Positions 1 through 10,070 are shown, counted from the stretch's first letter. The stretch is DNA of 64,000 bases from Caldithrix sp. (GCA_020722815.1 DYKB01000022.1:1-64000); one strand, 5' to 3'. The notes: a model not told the origin generated them from the sequence alone. Numbers and translations: made by a program.

Positions 1-582
1 CAAACCCGGAACACCACCAACCTTATTCCCTTATTGGGGATGATAATCAAATGAAGCAATAAGGTCATAAGGTTAAATTGCCGGGACCCTCGAATTGTTA
101 CGAAGGTCAATAAGGTTTATTGGGTTTGATCTTGCGGCCTGGTTGATTAAAAACCTTATTCACCTGAGGAATCAGTAAAACCGGCGACACAACAAATTTG
201 ATACTATTCCCTGTGATCGGTTACCGAAAATTCAATTATAACTTATTGAAATTCATATTGTTATCACCTTTTATACCCATCCCCTGACCCCTTCCCTGAT
301 AAAAGAGAAGGGGAATTCGTCTTCTCCTCGTATCCAGTAGAAGATATGGAACACGTTCAGCCCGGCAGAAGTGGAAATAGCATAGACCTCTCTCACCGGG
401 AGAAAGTTAGGATGAGCGCAGGTTTAACTTAATTAAAAAGTGTACGGCAGTGAGTTAAAATATAGATTTACTTCTTTCAATTGAAAATTTCAGGTTATCT
501 GTTATGATTTTCAGGATGAATATCGATTGGTTAGGAGTGGATATTTAAGCTGCTATCCAACTTTGACCTAAACACGCTATCA
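1..582. other. Gene-free left edge with degenerate dispersed repeats
   Basis: No convincing gene. Positions 20-170 repeat short CCTTATT/AATAAGG words in both orientations, suggesting a decayed inverted repeat. Positions 229-270 are a 42-bp sequence found again without mismatch at 51580-51621. Positions 278-417 start with CCCCTGACCCCTTCCCT and end with a CTCACCGGGAGAAAG-like stretch, resembling the eroded ends of a palindromic intergenic repeat. The stretch lies downstream of the minus-strand gene that ends at 583; no strong terminator was seen. Confidence 0.6.
229..270. repeat. 42-bp dispersed direct repeat, copy 1
   Basis: These 42 bases (starting AATTCAATTATAAC, ending GTTATCACCTT) recur identically and in the same orientation at 51580-51621. 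Both copies lie between genes and both are followed within a few bases by a C(C/A)CCTGAC word, so the underlying element may be longer. It has no obvious hairpin and no coding content. Family unknown. Confidence 0.8.
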
Positions 583-1263
583 TCAGAATATATTGATTGT
601 CAAACCGACTGTAATGGACAAGTTATCCCATTTTTTCTTGCCATATTTTTTGGCTGCCCATAAATATTCCCAATCAGATGCACCGACTCCTAAAAATGAT
701 TTTCGAACCTCTATGTCAATCGAGCCAATATCCCAGAAAAAATAGCGTATTCCACCAAAATAATGATAGCCGGGTAATATTTTTTGTAACAGATTGCCGG
801 CATTATGCTCCAGAGTTTGAAAATCGCTAATTTCCGGATCCCAATATTCTTCTTTCCAGGTAGAATCACAGCGTATATAATTTAAATTTCCGCCACCACC
901 CAGAAAAATAACAGTTTCTTGGCCAAATGGTTTTAATTGTAGTAATCCGGATAATCCCAATTGATGATCAGAAATTTTTGTTTGATAAATATTTTTTTCA
1001 TCCTGTTTCACCTGAACAGTCGAGTCCCAGAGAGACTGGTAAAGATTCGTCCCATAAGAGAATTCCATCTGAAATCCGGGAATATAAGCCTCAAATGAAT
1101 AGCGAAAAGCGCCTTTAATAGCCAGTCCCGTCGCTAATTCATTGTGACCGAGGCCGGCACCAATATTTAAAAAAGCAATTGGGTATTCGACACTATATGA
1201 GATAGTGATCATAAAAATTAACAAAAAAAGGCAGATTTTGACAAATATATTATTTTTCAACAT
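583..1263 (-). CDS. Small secreted outer-membrane-like protein, unknown
   Basis: About 226 aa. The N-terminus has a basic stretch and a hydrophobic segment ending near ISYS, consistent with a signal peptide, and the rest alternates aromatic and polar residues and ends in VGLTINIF, an outer-membrane beta-barrel pattern with a terminal aromatic residue. I do not recognise a named family. An upstream ATG at 1281 overlaps the stop of the preceding gene (TAATG), but the ATG at 1263 has GGGAGAG just in front and is preferred. It follows the CsgG/TPR lipoprotein with essentially no gap, so the two are probably co-transcribed and may act together at the outer membrane. Confidence 0.7.
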   Translation of the reverse strand: MLKNNIFVKICLFLLIFMITISYSVEYPIAFLNIGAGLGHNELATGLAIKGAFRYSFEAYIPGFQMEFSYGTNLYQSLWDSTVQVKQDEKNIYQTKISDHQLGLSGLLQLKPFGQETVIFLGGGGNLNYIRCDSTWKEEYWDPEISDFQTLEHNAGNLLQKILPGYHYFGGIRYFFWDIGSIDIEVRKSFLGVGASDWEYLWAAKKYGKKKWDNLSITVGLTINIF

Positions 1264-1280
1264 TGATCTCTCCCTATTCA

Positions 1281-2903
1281 TTATTGATTTATCGCATTTG
1301 CTTTAATTACGATTTTATCCGCGATTTTCCCGGTTAATCCATCGATAGCTTCCTTGATTAACACATCCCGTGTTTTGGGTTCACGCGGGGCATTGAGTCG
1401 ATTTTTGGCGTCACCTGGCAAATCACGTACGCGATCTCTTTCGCAGGTTACCCAACTGGCAATATCCTGGCGATTTCCTGTAAAGGATTCCTGAACTTCA
1501 ATCTGGCCAGTTTCAATATTGATTAATCGATACGTTAAATTAATATTGACAGCGCGTTTGCGTTCATATTGCGTGTAATTAAACGGCGCCTCCCGGGTCC
1601 TTTTAACGCCCTTTGGATCTAAATAGCTTTTTTCATAATAAGCAGTTTTCCGGGAAGAAGTTACCGGCGTATCTTCATAACTTACCAGGTTGATTTTGCC
1701 AGCCAGGAGAAAATTTGCCCCGACCAATTTTCCGACTTCAACAGCTTTGGATTCATCTATCAATCCTGTTTGTGAGAGTGCCTGTTCCGCCAGGATCGCC
1801 TCTAAATTTTCCCGATCAACGATGGTGAGAAATTCATTTTTTCGGGGAATGATATCGGCAATTACTTTTTCAGTAGCAACATTGCTAAATTGCGTGCCGA
1901 GGTTCGTCGCTTCAAACGGGATGACGGCCAGTCGGATGGATAACTTTGTCAATAAGGCATCATATTTACTTTTCGCGTCCTCATGCTCCGGCTTAATTTG
2001 CAATACCTCCTGATAGGTTTTTAGTGCTTGCTGAAGTTGTCCGTTCTCCTCAAGCTTTTCGGCGGTTATATAAACTGAATTAGCTAATTCAGTCGTTGCG
2101 CGCGTGATCTGAAAATCGACATCCTGAAAATTATCGACAAATTTTTTACTTTCCTGAAATTTAACCAGCGCATCGCGATAATTTTTCTGTTGTATCAGGA
2201 GCCGTCCCTGCTGATAGGCAGTATTTGCCAGATTTTGTTTGGAACGATTAATATAATCAGCCGCGTCCTTGTAATTGGATTGATATTTCAGACTATTTTC
2301 GAAGTTATCGATTGCAGCGGTGTAATCCTGTTTGTTGTAGCTATTTAAACCCGCCTGGTAATCTTTTTCCGCCAGTTGGAGATTACACTGTTCAAGATAC
2401 GCCGGTGTATCTTTATAATTCGGAATCAACTCCTGAGTTTGTTGAAAAATACTGAGTGCGTCTAGAAATCGGCTCTGCTCAAAATAAGATTTTGCCTGAT
2501 TGTATAACTCGTCGGCACGTTTTTGATTGGAATAGGCAATTTTGCTGTTTAAAAATTCCAAATCCATTTTCCTGGGGAAATTTGTTTCGGGAATATCCGC
2601 GATCTGTTGCAGCAAGTTCAGGGTTCTCTCGCTCAAACTTGCCAGTTTTTGCCAGGATTCAAATTTTTCCAGGCGTAATATCTCAGCTTTTTGGATTTCG
2701 AAATATTGATAAGCTGTTTTTTCGACAAAACGAATCGTACTTTTATCCGTCGGATTACTTCGTAAATGACGCAAAGCGTATTCCAGCGATCGGTCATATC
2801 GCTTATCCCGCTCAGCCATTTTGGCTTTCATCAAGTTTGGAGCACAGCCAAAAAATAAAATGTTTAAAATTAATAACATGAGAATAAATTTTAATTTACA
2901 CAT
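1281..2903 (-). CDS. TPR lipoprotein with C-terminal CsgG-like domain
   Basis: 540 aa. A lipoprotein signal (hydrophobic core then FFGC, Cys at about 20) is followed by several TPR-like helical repeats to about residue 320 (YNQAKSYFEQSRFLDAL-type units). A CsgG-like domain follows from about 325: LAVIPFEATNLG, then IVDRENLEAILAEQALSQTG and VGKLVGANFLLAGKI, the family hallmarks. CsgG-family lipoproteins sit at the outer membrane; CsgG itself forms the curli secretion channel, but TPR-CsgG fusions of this kind are uncharacterised. GGGGAG precedes the ATG at 2903. It leads a two-gene unit with the small barrel-like protein. The domain call is confident, the function open. Confidence 0.85.
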   Translation of the reverse strand: MCKLKFILMLLILNILFFGCAPNLMKAKMAERDKRYDRSLEYALRHLRSNPTDKSTIRFVEKTAYQYFEIQKAEILRLEKFESWQKLASLSERTLNLLQQIADIPETNFPRKMDLEFLNSKIAYSNQKRADELYNQAKSYFEQSRFLDALSIFQQTQELIPNYKDTPAYLEQCNLQLAEKDYQAGLNSYNKQDYTAAIDNFENSLKYQSNYKDAADYINRSKQNLANTAYQQGRLLIQQKNYRDALVKFQESKKFVDNFQDVDFQITRATTELANSVYITAEKLEENGQLQQALKTYQEVLQIKPEHEDAKSKYDALLTKLSIRLAVIPFEATNLGTQFSNVATEKVIADIIPRKNEFLTIVDRENLEAILAEQALSQTGLIDESKAVEVGKLVGANFLLAGKINLVSYEDTPVTSSRKTAYYEKSYLDPKGVKRTREAPFNYTQYERKRAVNINLTYRLINIETGQIEVQESFTGNRQDIASWVTCERDRVRDLPGDAKNRLNAPREPKTRDVLIKEAIDGLTGKIADKIVIKANAINQ

Positions 2904-3481
2904 GTTCTCCCCATTTTTTAAGTTCTTATTTTATAATTTGTTAAGTAATGATAAATTTGTTAAGAATCAGGAATTTCCTGCAAAGATTTGATCGGCCCTG
3001 AATAGATACATATAGCAAAATTTTTACAAAATTTCAATAAAATAATTTTTTAAATCCTTGTAACAGATCGAAAATGTTCAATAAATTCCTCCTGGATCCG
3101 GTGATGAAGAAGTTCGCATTATCCTGGAAACTTAATAAATTCATATACGTTTGATAGTACTAACAGATAGTTGATATACTCAATATTTGCTGGCAATAAA
3201 TTCTTTTCGTTGATAGAAATGAAAAGACTTTTGAGTGGCCGAATAATCCAGTCTATTTGACGATGGACAACGATAATCGTTCCTGTTTTAAATTTACGAA
3301 AACAAATTAATAAAGATTCAGTTACTGGTGAAGTTGGTATTGGTCCATGGGCTAAATAACACAAATTATTTTTTTAAAATATACACTATAATTTATTGAT
3401 TTTATTAAATTTAAATATTTTAATGTGGTGAAATTATACATAATTCATTCGCACTAAAACAATTTATTCGCATCTGGCTCT
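2904..3481. other. Gene-free stretch between divergent genes
   Basis: AT-rich spacer between the minus-strand CsgG/TPR gene and the plus-strand aconitase gene. Minus-strand open frames at 3119-3364 and 3420-3644 have no ribosome binding site, biased composition and no recognisable domain, and the second overlaps the aconitase promoter and start. I see no RNA gene or repeat here. Confidence 0.5.
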
Positions 3482-3508
3482 TGATAATTAAAAAAAATTT
3501 GTTATATT
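3481..3508 (+). promoter_or_regulatory. Possible sigma-70-type promoter for aconitase
   Basis: TTGATA at 3481-3486 and TATATT at 3503-3508 with a 16-bp spacer, about 75 bp before the aconitase start. Both hexamers are close to consensus. The region is AT-rich, so a chance match is possible. Confidence 0.45.
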
Positions 3509-3581
3509 TATGACTATCCATTAACGTAAATGGAAAATTCGCCTCGAACCAGTTACTTTTATAAAAGTAAAGGATTTTATT

Positions 3582-6296
3582 ATGCGTGCAAAACAAAATT
3601 CTTTTGGAACCCAAGAAAATCTCAAAATAGGTGGGTATAACCACGTGATTTTTCGTTTAAATCAACTTGAGAAAAAAGGGTTGGGCAAAATTAGTCATTT
3701 GCCGTTTTCGATCAAAATTTTATTGGAGTCACTGCTAAGACATGAAGATGGATTGGTTATTACGGCTGAAAATATCAACCAGGTCTTAAAATGGAATGGA
3801 AAGAAACTGGAGGCGGTGGAAGTCCCATTTCAACCGGCCCGGGTGGTTTTACAGGATTTCACAGGAGTGCCAGCAGTGGTTGATCTGGCAGCTTTACGCG
3901 ATGCAATGGTGAAACTTGGTGGAGATCCGCAAAGAATTAATCCACAAATACCGGTCGATTTGATTATCGATCATTCCGTACAAGTTGACCGGTTTGGTGT
4001 TCAGGCAGCCTTATCCTACAATGTAACACGTGAATTTGAACGAAATCGTGAGCGCTATGAGTTCCTGAAATGGGCTTCACAAACTTTCAAAAATTTTCGA
4101 GTCGTCCCGCCGGCAACGGGTATAATCCATCAAGTGAATTTGGAATATCTGGCGACTGTTGTTCAGCGCCAAAAAAATAGCGATGGGGAGATGGTACTCT
4201 TTCCGGATTCGCTGGTCGGTACCGATTCCCATACAACCATGATTAACGGCCTGGGAGTGCTTGGTTGGGGCGTTGGCGGCATCGAAGCCGAAGCCACCAT
4301 GTTAGGCCAGCCAATCTATCTGTTAATGCCGGAAGTCATTGGGGTGAAACTCACTGGTAATCTGCCGGAAGCTGTAACCGCCACTGATCTGGTTCTGGTT
4401 ATTACACAAATGCTTCGTAAAAAAGGAGTAGTTGGGAAATTTGTGGAATTTTTTGGATCAGGCCTTTCGTCTCTTCCTCTGCCTGATCGGGCGACTCTGG
4501 CGAATATGGCCCCTGAATACGGTGCAACCATGGGCTTTTTCCCGGTTGACGATCAAACTTTGAACTATTTAAAACTTTCCGGACGAACTGATGACCTGGT
4601 CAACCGGGTGGAGCGATATTGCAAGGAACAGGGGCTTTTCCGTACAGATAATTCACCCGATCCTGAATTTTCCGATATTGTGCATCTGGATTTGAATTCC
4701 GTAGAGCCGAGCATGGCCGGGCCTAAACGTCCCCATGATCGAGTAAGGGTGAAGGATGTCAAAACTAATTGGCATGAGGTATTGGTTGCGCCGGTAGCAT
4801 CCCGTGGATTTGCACTGAAGGCCGAGGAAAAGACCCAAATGGCATCTGTCACGTATGCCAATCAAAATTTTGAGCTTAAAATGGGATCAGTTGTCATTGC
4901 GGCAATAACCTCATGTACCAATACATCCAATCCAGGAGTGATGCTGGGAGCCGCCCTGCTCGCGAAAAAAGCGGTTGAAGCCGGTCTGCAGCGGAAGCCC
5001 TGGGTGAAAACCTCTCTGGCACCTGGATCGACAGTGGTGACACGTTATCTTGAGGCCAGTGGATTACTCCCCTATCTGGAAGCCTTGGGTTTTCATGTTG
5101 TCGGATATGGTTGTACCACCTGTATTGGGAATGCCGGTTCATTGCCAGAACCGATTTCGAAAGCTATTCACGAGCAAAAACTAGTCGCGGTATCGGTTCT
5201 TTCTGGAAATCGCAATTTTGAAGGCCGAATTTCACCGGATGTTCAGGCAAATTATCTGGCTTCGCCGCCGCTGGTGGTCGCTTATGCGCTGGCTGGAACC
5301 GTCGATATCGATCTTTACAACGAGCCATTGGGTTATGATCCAAATGAGCAACCGGTCTATTTACGCGACCTCTGGCCGACACCGGCTGAGATAAATGCGG
5401 CTGCTGAAAAAAGTATCAATTCACAGGTTTTTCGCGAGCAGTACGCCAATGTTTTCAATGGAAACGAGCTCTGGAACAAGATACCTGCTGCCACGGAAGA
5501 AGTCTATCCGTGGGATGCTGCAAGTACCTACATTTTGAATCCACCCTTTTTTCAAGCGATTCGTGCGGAAATTCCACCGATTAAGCCAATCTCCAATGCC
5601 CGCGTGTTGGCCTGGTTACCGGATTCAACCACTACTGATCATATTTCGCCGGCCGGTTCAATCCATAAAAATTCGCCGGCTGGACAATATCTCATTCGCC
5701 TCGGTATTGAACCAAAGGATTTTAACTCCTATGGTGCACGACGTGGCAATCATGAAGTCATGATGCGCGGAACACTGGCCAATATTCGGATTAAAAACAA
5801 GCTTATTCCCGGCGTAGAAGGCGGTTTTACCGCGATGAAACCCGGTGGTGAAGTGCTGACGATATGGGATGCCGCCGTAAAATATAAAAACACTGAAACG
5901 CCGTTGATCATTTTAGCCGGTAAAGAATATGGTTCAGGTTCCTCACGCGATTGGGCGGCGAAAGGTGTTTTTCTTTTGGGTGTCAAAGCTGTTATTGCAG
6001 AAAGTTATGAACGGATACATCGATCAAATTTGATTGGAATGGGCGTTCTCCCCTTACAGTTTAAACCCGGTGAGAGTTGCGAATCACTGGGCTTGACTGG
6101 TTATGAAACCTTTGAAGTTCTAAATTTGAATGAAAATCTGGTGGCACAGATGGAAATTCAGGTCCGGGCTACTTCATCGGATGGTAAACGGACTGAATTT
6201 GTTACCGACTGTAGAATTGATACCCCTGTTGAGGTTGAATACTATCGACATGGTGGAATTTTAAATATGGTTCTTCGTAAAACTTTATTTGAATAA
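3582..6296 (+). CDS. acnA: Aconitate hydratase (AcnA/IRP1 type)
   Basis: 904 aa, the normal length for AcnA. It isomerises citrate to isocitrate in the TCA cycle using a [4Fe-4S] cluster. Visible motifs are [20 protein letters not shown] (about 209), the cluster-binding SCTNTSNP (Cys near 445) and [11 protein letters not shown] (two Cys near 511 and 514), and the C-terminal swivel-domain SSRDWAAKG (about 785). The ATG at 3582 has AAAGGA upstream and a possible promoter at 3481. Three ferritin-like genes follow on the same strand; that could link an iron-sulphur enzyme with iron or peroxide handling, but this is inference from position. Confidence 0.97.
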   Translation: MRAKQNSFGTQENLKIGGYNHVIFRLNQLEKKGLGKISHLPFSIKILLESLLRHEDGLVITAENINQVLKWNGKKLEAVEVPFQPARVVLQDFTGVPAVVDLAALRDAMVKLGGDPQRINPQIPVDLIIDHSVQVDRFGVQAALSYNVTREFERNRERYEFLKWASQTFKNFRVVPPATGIIHQVNLEYLATVVQRQKNSDGEMVLFPDSLVGTDSHTTMINGLGVLGWGVGGIEAEATMLGQPIYLLMPEVIGVKLTGNLPEAVTATDLVLVITQMLRKKGVVGKFVEFFGSGLSSLPLPDRATLANMAPEYGATMGFFPVDDQTLNYLKLSGRTDDLVNRVERYCKEQGLFRTDNSPDPEFSDIVHLDLNSVEPSMAGPKRPHDRVRVKDVKTNWHEVLVAPVASRGFALKAEEKTQMASVTYANQNFELKMGSVVIAAITSCTNTSNPGVMLGAALLAKKAVEAGLQRKPWVKTSLAPGSTVVTRYLEASGLLPYLEALGFHVVGYGCTTCIGNAGSLPEPISKAIHEQKLVAVSVLSGNRNFEGRISPDVQANYLASPPLVVAYALAGTVDIDLYNEPLGYDPNEQPVYLRDLWPTPAEINAAAEKSINSQVFREQYANVFNGNELWNKIPAATEEVYPWDAASTYILNPPFFQAIRAEIPPIKPISNARVLAWLPDSTTTDHISPAGSIHKNSPAGQYLIRLGIEPKDFNSYGARRGNHEVMMRGTLANIRIKNKLIPGVEGGFTAMKPGGEVLTIWDAAVKYKNTETPLIILAGKEYGSGSSRDWAAKGVFLLGVKAVIAESYERIHRSNLIGMGVLPLQFKPGESCESLGLTGYETFEVLNLNENLVAQMEIQVRATSSDGKRTEFVTDCRIDTPVEVEYYRHGGILNMVLRKTLFE

Positions 6297-6334
6297 ATGA
6301 ACCTGTTTGGATACTATAATTATAAGGAGATAAA

Positions 6335-6850
6335 ATGTCCACAGAATCAATTGAAGCGTTGAAAACTGCTCTTGGGATTGAGGATAACGGATTAATCACG
6401 TATTTGCGCTTTGCCCGGGAAACGCCGAATGAATTTGGCAAAAATATGTTCATTCAACTGGCTATTGATGAATATGAACATCGAAGGGCATTGGAAAAAC
6501 AATATTCTGGATTAATCGAAAAAGGAGCGATTCAATTCATAAAACTGCCTCAATCCACGATTGAAAAGATTGCACCGACTATCGATCCGGGTCGATTAAA
6601 GACAGTGGCCAAATCGAGTCTCAACGACTCAGATGCCCTGAAAACGGCTTTAAATCTGGAGAAAAAAGCAGCCGAATTTTTTCGGGGAAAAGCGGATAAA
6701 ATGAGTGAACCTGAAGCGAAGGAGTTGTTTTTAAGACTGGCGACCTGGGAGGATTCGCATTATCATATTATTCAGGCCGAATTAGATTCAATCAATAATA
6801 CAGGTTTTTGGTTAGGTATACCTGAATTTCAAATGGATGGTAAATTTTAA
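6335..6850 (+). CDS. Ferritin-like di-iron protein (rubrerythrin-type), paralogue 1
   Basis: 171 aa. A four-helix-bundle protein of the rubrerythrin/ferritin-like class with the repeating pattern Glu-helix, ExxH, Glu-helix, ExxH: YEHR in DEYEHRRALE, a Glu in ALNLEKKAAEFF, and EDSH in TWEDSHYH. No rubredoxin-type CxxC domain is present, so it is the di-iron module alone. Such proteins handle peroxide or oxygen, or oxidise iron. The first helix (GIEDNGLITYLRF) is less canonical than in its two neighbours. It begins 39 bp after aconitase behind AAGGAGAT and is first of three tandem paralogues that probably form an operon. Confidence 0.85.
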   Translation: MSTESIEALKTALGIEDNGLITYLRFARETPNEFGKNMFIQLAIDEYEHRRALEKQYSGLIEKGAIQFIKLPQSTIEKIAPTIDPGRLKTVAKSSLNDSDALKTALNLEKKAAEFFRGKADKMSEPEAKELFLRLATWEDSHYHIIQAELDSINNTGFWLGIPEFQMDGKF

Positions 6851-6883
6851 TTTTTACTTTTTACTTTAAAAGGAGATTCCATT

Positions 6884-7381
6884 ATGTCAAACCAGGATTT
6901 TGGACTTCTCGAAGCAATTAATTTTGCGATGGCTGCTGAACGTGAAGCAAATCAGTTTTATCTGGAGGCGGTAAAAAAAGTGTCCAGTGAACAGGGAAAA
7001 GATTTATTACTTCAACTGGCTGAATTTGAAATGCATCATTTTAATAAATTACAGGAGTTGAAAAGTTCATTAGAGAAAAAGGGTGAATTTATTGAATATT
7101 CCGGGACCAATTTTGCTGCTCCAAAAGGGCGAATTCCGGCTGAGGTTTCAGGTCAAATCGAATCGAACAAAGATGAAGTGATGAATATATTAAACCTGGC
7201 CATTGCTGCTGAAGAAAAGGCTATGAAAAATTATCGAAAAATGACAGCAGTAACCACCGATCCCAAAGGCAAGGCGATGTTCGAACGGCTGGCTGAAGAG
7301 GAACTGGCACACCGACGAATACTCAGTGATGAATTCTACCACATTATGAATAAAGGTGCTGTCTGGTCCTGGGGCGATTAA
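6884..7381 (+). CDS. Ferritin-like di-iron protein (rubrerythrin-type), paralogue 2
   Basis: 165 aa. Clear duplicated half-bundles: Glu in AMAAEREANQFY, EMHH in FEMHHFNKL, Glu in AIAAEEKAMKNY and ELAH in EEELAHRRIL supply the expected di-iron ligands. There is no rubredoxin domain. The C-terminus is short and Trp-containing (AVWSWGD). The ribosome binding site AAGGAG lies before the ATG, 33 bp after the previous paralogue. The role is probably non-haem iron redox or peroxide chemistry in the cytoplasm; the electron donor is not visible. Confidence 0.88.
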   Translation: MSNQDFGLLEAINFAMAAEREANQFYLEAVKKVSSEQGKDLLLQLAEFEMHHFNKLQELKSSLEKKGEFIEYSGTNFAAPKGRIPAEVSGQIESNKDEVMNILNLAIAAEEKAMKNYRKMTAVTTDPKGKAMFERLAEEELAHRRILSDEFYHIMNKGAVWSWGD

Positions 7382-7529
7382 TTTGACGATTTAGGATGAC
7401 TCGCTCTATCCGACGGATATTGAAACAATGTGAAGAATTGCATCACAATACTTCGCGTTATAATGATTGAAAGCGTAATTTTGCTTTGCATTAAAAATTG
7501 GAGTGTTTTTAATTAAGAGGATAATTTCC

Positions 7530-7994
7530 ATGAGTGAATTAAATATTACCTTAAAGGATGCACTGGCGATTGCGATCACTGAAGAAATAAAAGCCTATAC
7601 GCTTTATAGCAATCTGAGTGCAAAAGTTAAAAATGCCGCGACTCGAACAATGTTACAGGAATTGGCTGCACAGGAATTGGGCCATCGAAAATTACTGGAA
7701 AATGTTGTCGCAGGGCAAAAGTATGAAATTCTGGGGAAAAATATTTCTGATACCCAGAAGGGTATTGTTGACTTTTTGGTGGTTTCAGATTTAAAAGATA
7801 ACGCTTCGCCCCAGGAAGTAATGATTTTCGCGATTAAAGCTGAGGAAAAAGCCTATAATTTCTATACTGATTTCAAAAACTATTTTGGTACGACTGAATT
7901 GGGGCAACTCTTCGCAAAATTGGCCGTTGAAGAACAGGGACATAAAAGCCTGCTGGAGACGGAGTACGAAGAACATTTCATGAGGGATAATTAA
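7530..7994 (+). CDS. Ferritin-like di-iron protein (rubrerythrin-type), paralogue 3
   Basis: About 154 aa from the ATG at 7530. A GTG at 7503 in the same frame would add nine residues; the ATG is preferred because AGAGG lies upstream and the protein then starts like its neighbours. Ligand pattern: Glu in AITEEIKAYTLY, ELGH in AQELGHRKLL, Glu in AIKAEEKAYNFY and EQGH in VEEQGHKSLL. No rubredoxin domain. Its stop overlaps the start of the MenA-like gene (TAATG), implying translational coupling, so di-iron proteins and quinone synthesis share a transcript. Confidence 0.87.
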   Translation: MSELNITLKDALAIAITEEIKAYTLYSNLSAKVKNAATRTMLQELAAQELGHRKLLENVVAGQKYEILGKNISDTQKGIVDFLVVSDLKDNASPQEVMIFAIKAEEKAYNFYTDFKNYFGTTELGQLFAKLAVEEQGHKSLLETEYEEHFMRDN

Positions 7995-9049
7995 TGAAAC
8001 ATAAGGCCAATGCTATTTTAACCTGGTGGCAGGCATTTCGGTACCATTTTGTTCCCCCCAGTTTTTTACCCGCGATCCTTGGAAGTATTTTGGCCTGGGA
8101 GATTGTTGGAAAATTTAATTTTATTTATTTTTTTTTAACAGTCATCGGCGTTACCATTAATCATATCGCCTTAAATATGACAGACGATTATTATGATTAT
8201 CTTCAATCAGTTGACCAGGCCAGATTTCGGGAAAAAAATCCCTATTCCGGCGGCAGCGGAACTTTGACCAGTGGTTTGATCCATCCTCAGACAATGTTTC
8301 GTGCCTTTATGCTCGGTTATTTAATTACTGCTATTATTGGTATATTTTTGACGACCACCCACGGTTGGCCCGTCTTCGCAATTGGTGCTTTTGGGGTTAT
8401 TTGCAGCTATTTTTATACGGCCCCACCGATTCGATACGGATATCATACCCTTGGTGAATTATCACAACTTATTAATTTTAGCCTAACCATAGGTCTTGGT
8501 GCTTTTTTTATCCAGGCACAGATCTTTGTTTGGGAGGCGGCTGTTATTCTGCTCCCGTTGGGTTTTATGATGTTTTCAATGATTACGATCAATGAAATAC
8601 CTGACGAAGCAATGGATCGGGCGGGTAAAAAGAAAACGCTGGTTGTTCGTTTCGGTGCCCGACGGGGTGTCTGGTTTTATGGGACAGGAATGTTGATCGC
8701 CTTTTTAATCATTATTACCGCACCATTTTTAGTGAATGCAACTTACTGGGTCTATCTAAGTCTTATCACCTTTCCCTGGTTTATAAAGGCATTTAGAATC
8801 CTGCACCAAAATTATCAGAATCCGGCTCAAATGGCTCCGGCGAATATTCTCACCATCCGGATTCATAATTTAACTGGATTTCTTTTAATTCTGGCTTATA
8901 TTATTCACGGAACATTGGCCGGAAAAAATGATAATATTATTTGGATTTCTCTGGCTTTTTCACTATTTTTATATCTTCCGGTTCTATTGACCGTATTTTT
9001 TAATATTTTGTCAATAAAACCAGCGGAACAGAAATTGCCAATTTCTTGA
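7994..9049 (+). CDS. menA: UbiA-family prenyltransferase, MenA-like
   Basis: 351 aa integral membrane protein with about eight or nine hydrophobic segments. The first Asp-rich motif is TDDYYDYLQSVD (about 63-74, resembling NDYxDYxxxxD of MenA) and the second is NEIPDEAMDRAGKKK (about 199-213); both bind Mg-prenyl diphosphate. MenA attaches the prenyl tail to 1,4-dihydroxy-2-naphthoate in menaquinone synthesis. The next gene encodes a MenG/UbiE methyltransferase, the enzyme of the following step, which supports the call. Other UbiA-family substrates cannot be excluded. No other men genes are in the window. Confidence 0.82.
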   Translation: MKHKANAILTWWQAFRYHFVPPSFLPAILGSILAWEIVGKFNFIYFFLTVIGVTINHIALNMTDDYYDYLQSVDQARFREKNPYSGGSGTLTSGLIHPQTMFRAFMLGYLITAIIGIFLTTTHGWPVFAIGAFGVICSYFYTAPPIRYGYHTLGELSQLINFSLTIGLGAFFIQAQIFVWEAAVILLPLGFMMFSMITINEIPDEAMDRAGKKKTLVVRFGARRGVWFYGTGMLIAFLIIITAPFLVNATYWVYLSLITFPWFIKAFRILHQNYQNPAQMAPANILTIRIHNLTGFLLILAYIIHGTLAGKNDNIIWISLAFSLFLYLPVLLTVFFNILSIKPAEQKLPIS

Positions 9050-9138
9050 AAATTCTTAAGGCGAGAAATAATTACGGACTAAATCGGATTAAAATGATTT
9101 ATCCCGTCGGAATCCTTTCATCCTTGTTATGATTATGG

Positions 9139-9915
9139 ATGAATTTTAAATTCAATAATTCAGAATGGAACTGGAATAACTTGGCAACCAAAATTTCTGA
9201 AAAGCTCTTTCTCAATTCTGAAGAGAGAATTCGAAGTGTCAAAAAGATGTTTGCCCAGATTGCCCCGCGTTATGATTTCATGAACCGATTGATGTCCTGG
9301 GGATTGGATATTGCATGGCGCCGGATAGCGATTCGAATGGCAAAATTTCAGCCGGGATGCCGAATTCTCGATCTGGGAACCGGCTCCGGAGATATGGCGG
9401 CGGAATTGTGTCAACAAATACCCGATTGTACCATTCTTGCCTATGATAATTGCCCGGAACTGCTTGAAATCGGTCAAAAAAGAAAAGAATTTCAGAAATA
9501 TTCGAATCTGGTTCATTGGCTGATAGGGGATGGTCGGTTTTTACCATTTCGCGAACAATTATTCGATGGTGTTGTTGCGGCCTTTTCTATTCGAAACATG
9601 CCCGATCTACCACTTGTTTTCGCAGAACTCTATCGAATCACCGTTCCGAAAGGTAAAATTGTTATTTTGGATATGGTTCAACCGGCTCCGAAGTTATATC
9701 AATTTTTATTCAAATTCTATTTTAAATGGATTGTCCCGATCTGGGGGAAATTATTGGGAAGTCATTCCGAGGCTTATCGCTACCTTTATCCGTCGATTAA
9801 AAATTTTTATTCGGAAAAGAAGATAATTGAAGCGTTGAAAGAGATTGGCTGCAAACAGGTTATTTCTAAAAAAATTATTTTTCAGATGGTAACCGTGTGT
9901 ATTGGAATTAAGTAA
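9139..9915 (+). CDS. menG: Demethylmenaquinone methyltransferase (MenG/UbiE)
   Basis: 258 aa class I SAM methyltransferase. UbiE/MenG hallmarks are MFAQIAPRYDFMNRLMSWG (about 37-55), the SAM loop ILDLGTGSGDM (about 75-85) and the post-motif region FSIRNMPDLPLVFAELYR (about 149-166). It methylates the quinone ring in the last step of menaquinone synthesis, fitting the MenA-like gene 90 bp upstream. The ATG at 9139 lacks a good ribosome binding site and gives an N-terminal extension of about 30 residues compared with typical UbiE, so translation may start further in. Confidence 0.9.
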   Translation: MNFKFNNSEWNWNNLATKISEKLFLNSEERIRSVKKMFAQIAPRYDFMNRLMSWGLDIAWRRIAIRMAKFQPGCRILDLGTGSGDMAAELCQQIPDCTILAYDNCPELLEIGQKRKEFQKYSNLVHWLIGDGRFLPFREQLFDGVVAAFSIRNMPDLPLVFAELYRITVPKGKIVILDMVQPAPKLYQFLFKFYFKWIVPIWGKLLGSHSEAYRYLYPSIKNFYSEKKIIEALKEIGCKQVISKKIIFQMVTVCIGIK

Positions 9916-9934
9916 GTTGATTAAATATCAATTT

Positions 9935-10070
9935 GCGTTCAATTTAAAGAACTTGTTTTTTTTTATCCTGAATGGAGTGATGCGGAGTTGTTAATCCATA
10001 TTTTTCAATGGGATAAGATATTTTTCGTTTCGTTCAGAATGACAGCACTGTACCTTTTTAAAGTGGGCTC
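9935..10070. repeat. Long palindromic intergenic element, copy 1
   Basis: Imperfect inverted repeat between menG and the next gene. The left arm runs GCGTTCAATTTAAAGAAC then TATCCTGAATGGAGTGATGC; the right arm contains CGTTCAGAATGACAG and AAAGTGGGCTC. The arms pair in outline and match the better copy at 10856-10973. Elements of this style (GTCATTCCGAACGGAGCGA...) are known as non-coding dispersed repeats in many bacterial genomes. Confidence 0.6.

Noticed and set aside
3119..3364. Minus-strand 81-codon open frame
   Set aside because: No ribosome binding site, no recognisable domain, and unusual composition; lies in an AT-rich spacer.
3420..3644. Minus-strand 74-codon open frame overlapping the aconitase start
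   Set aside because: It runs antisense across the aconitase promoter and start codon and resembles random AT-rich translation.
7383..7500. Promoter starting from TTGACG after the second ferritin-like gene
   Set aside because: No acceptable -10 at 16-18 bp spacing was found.
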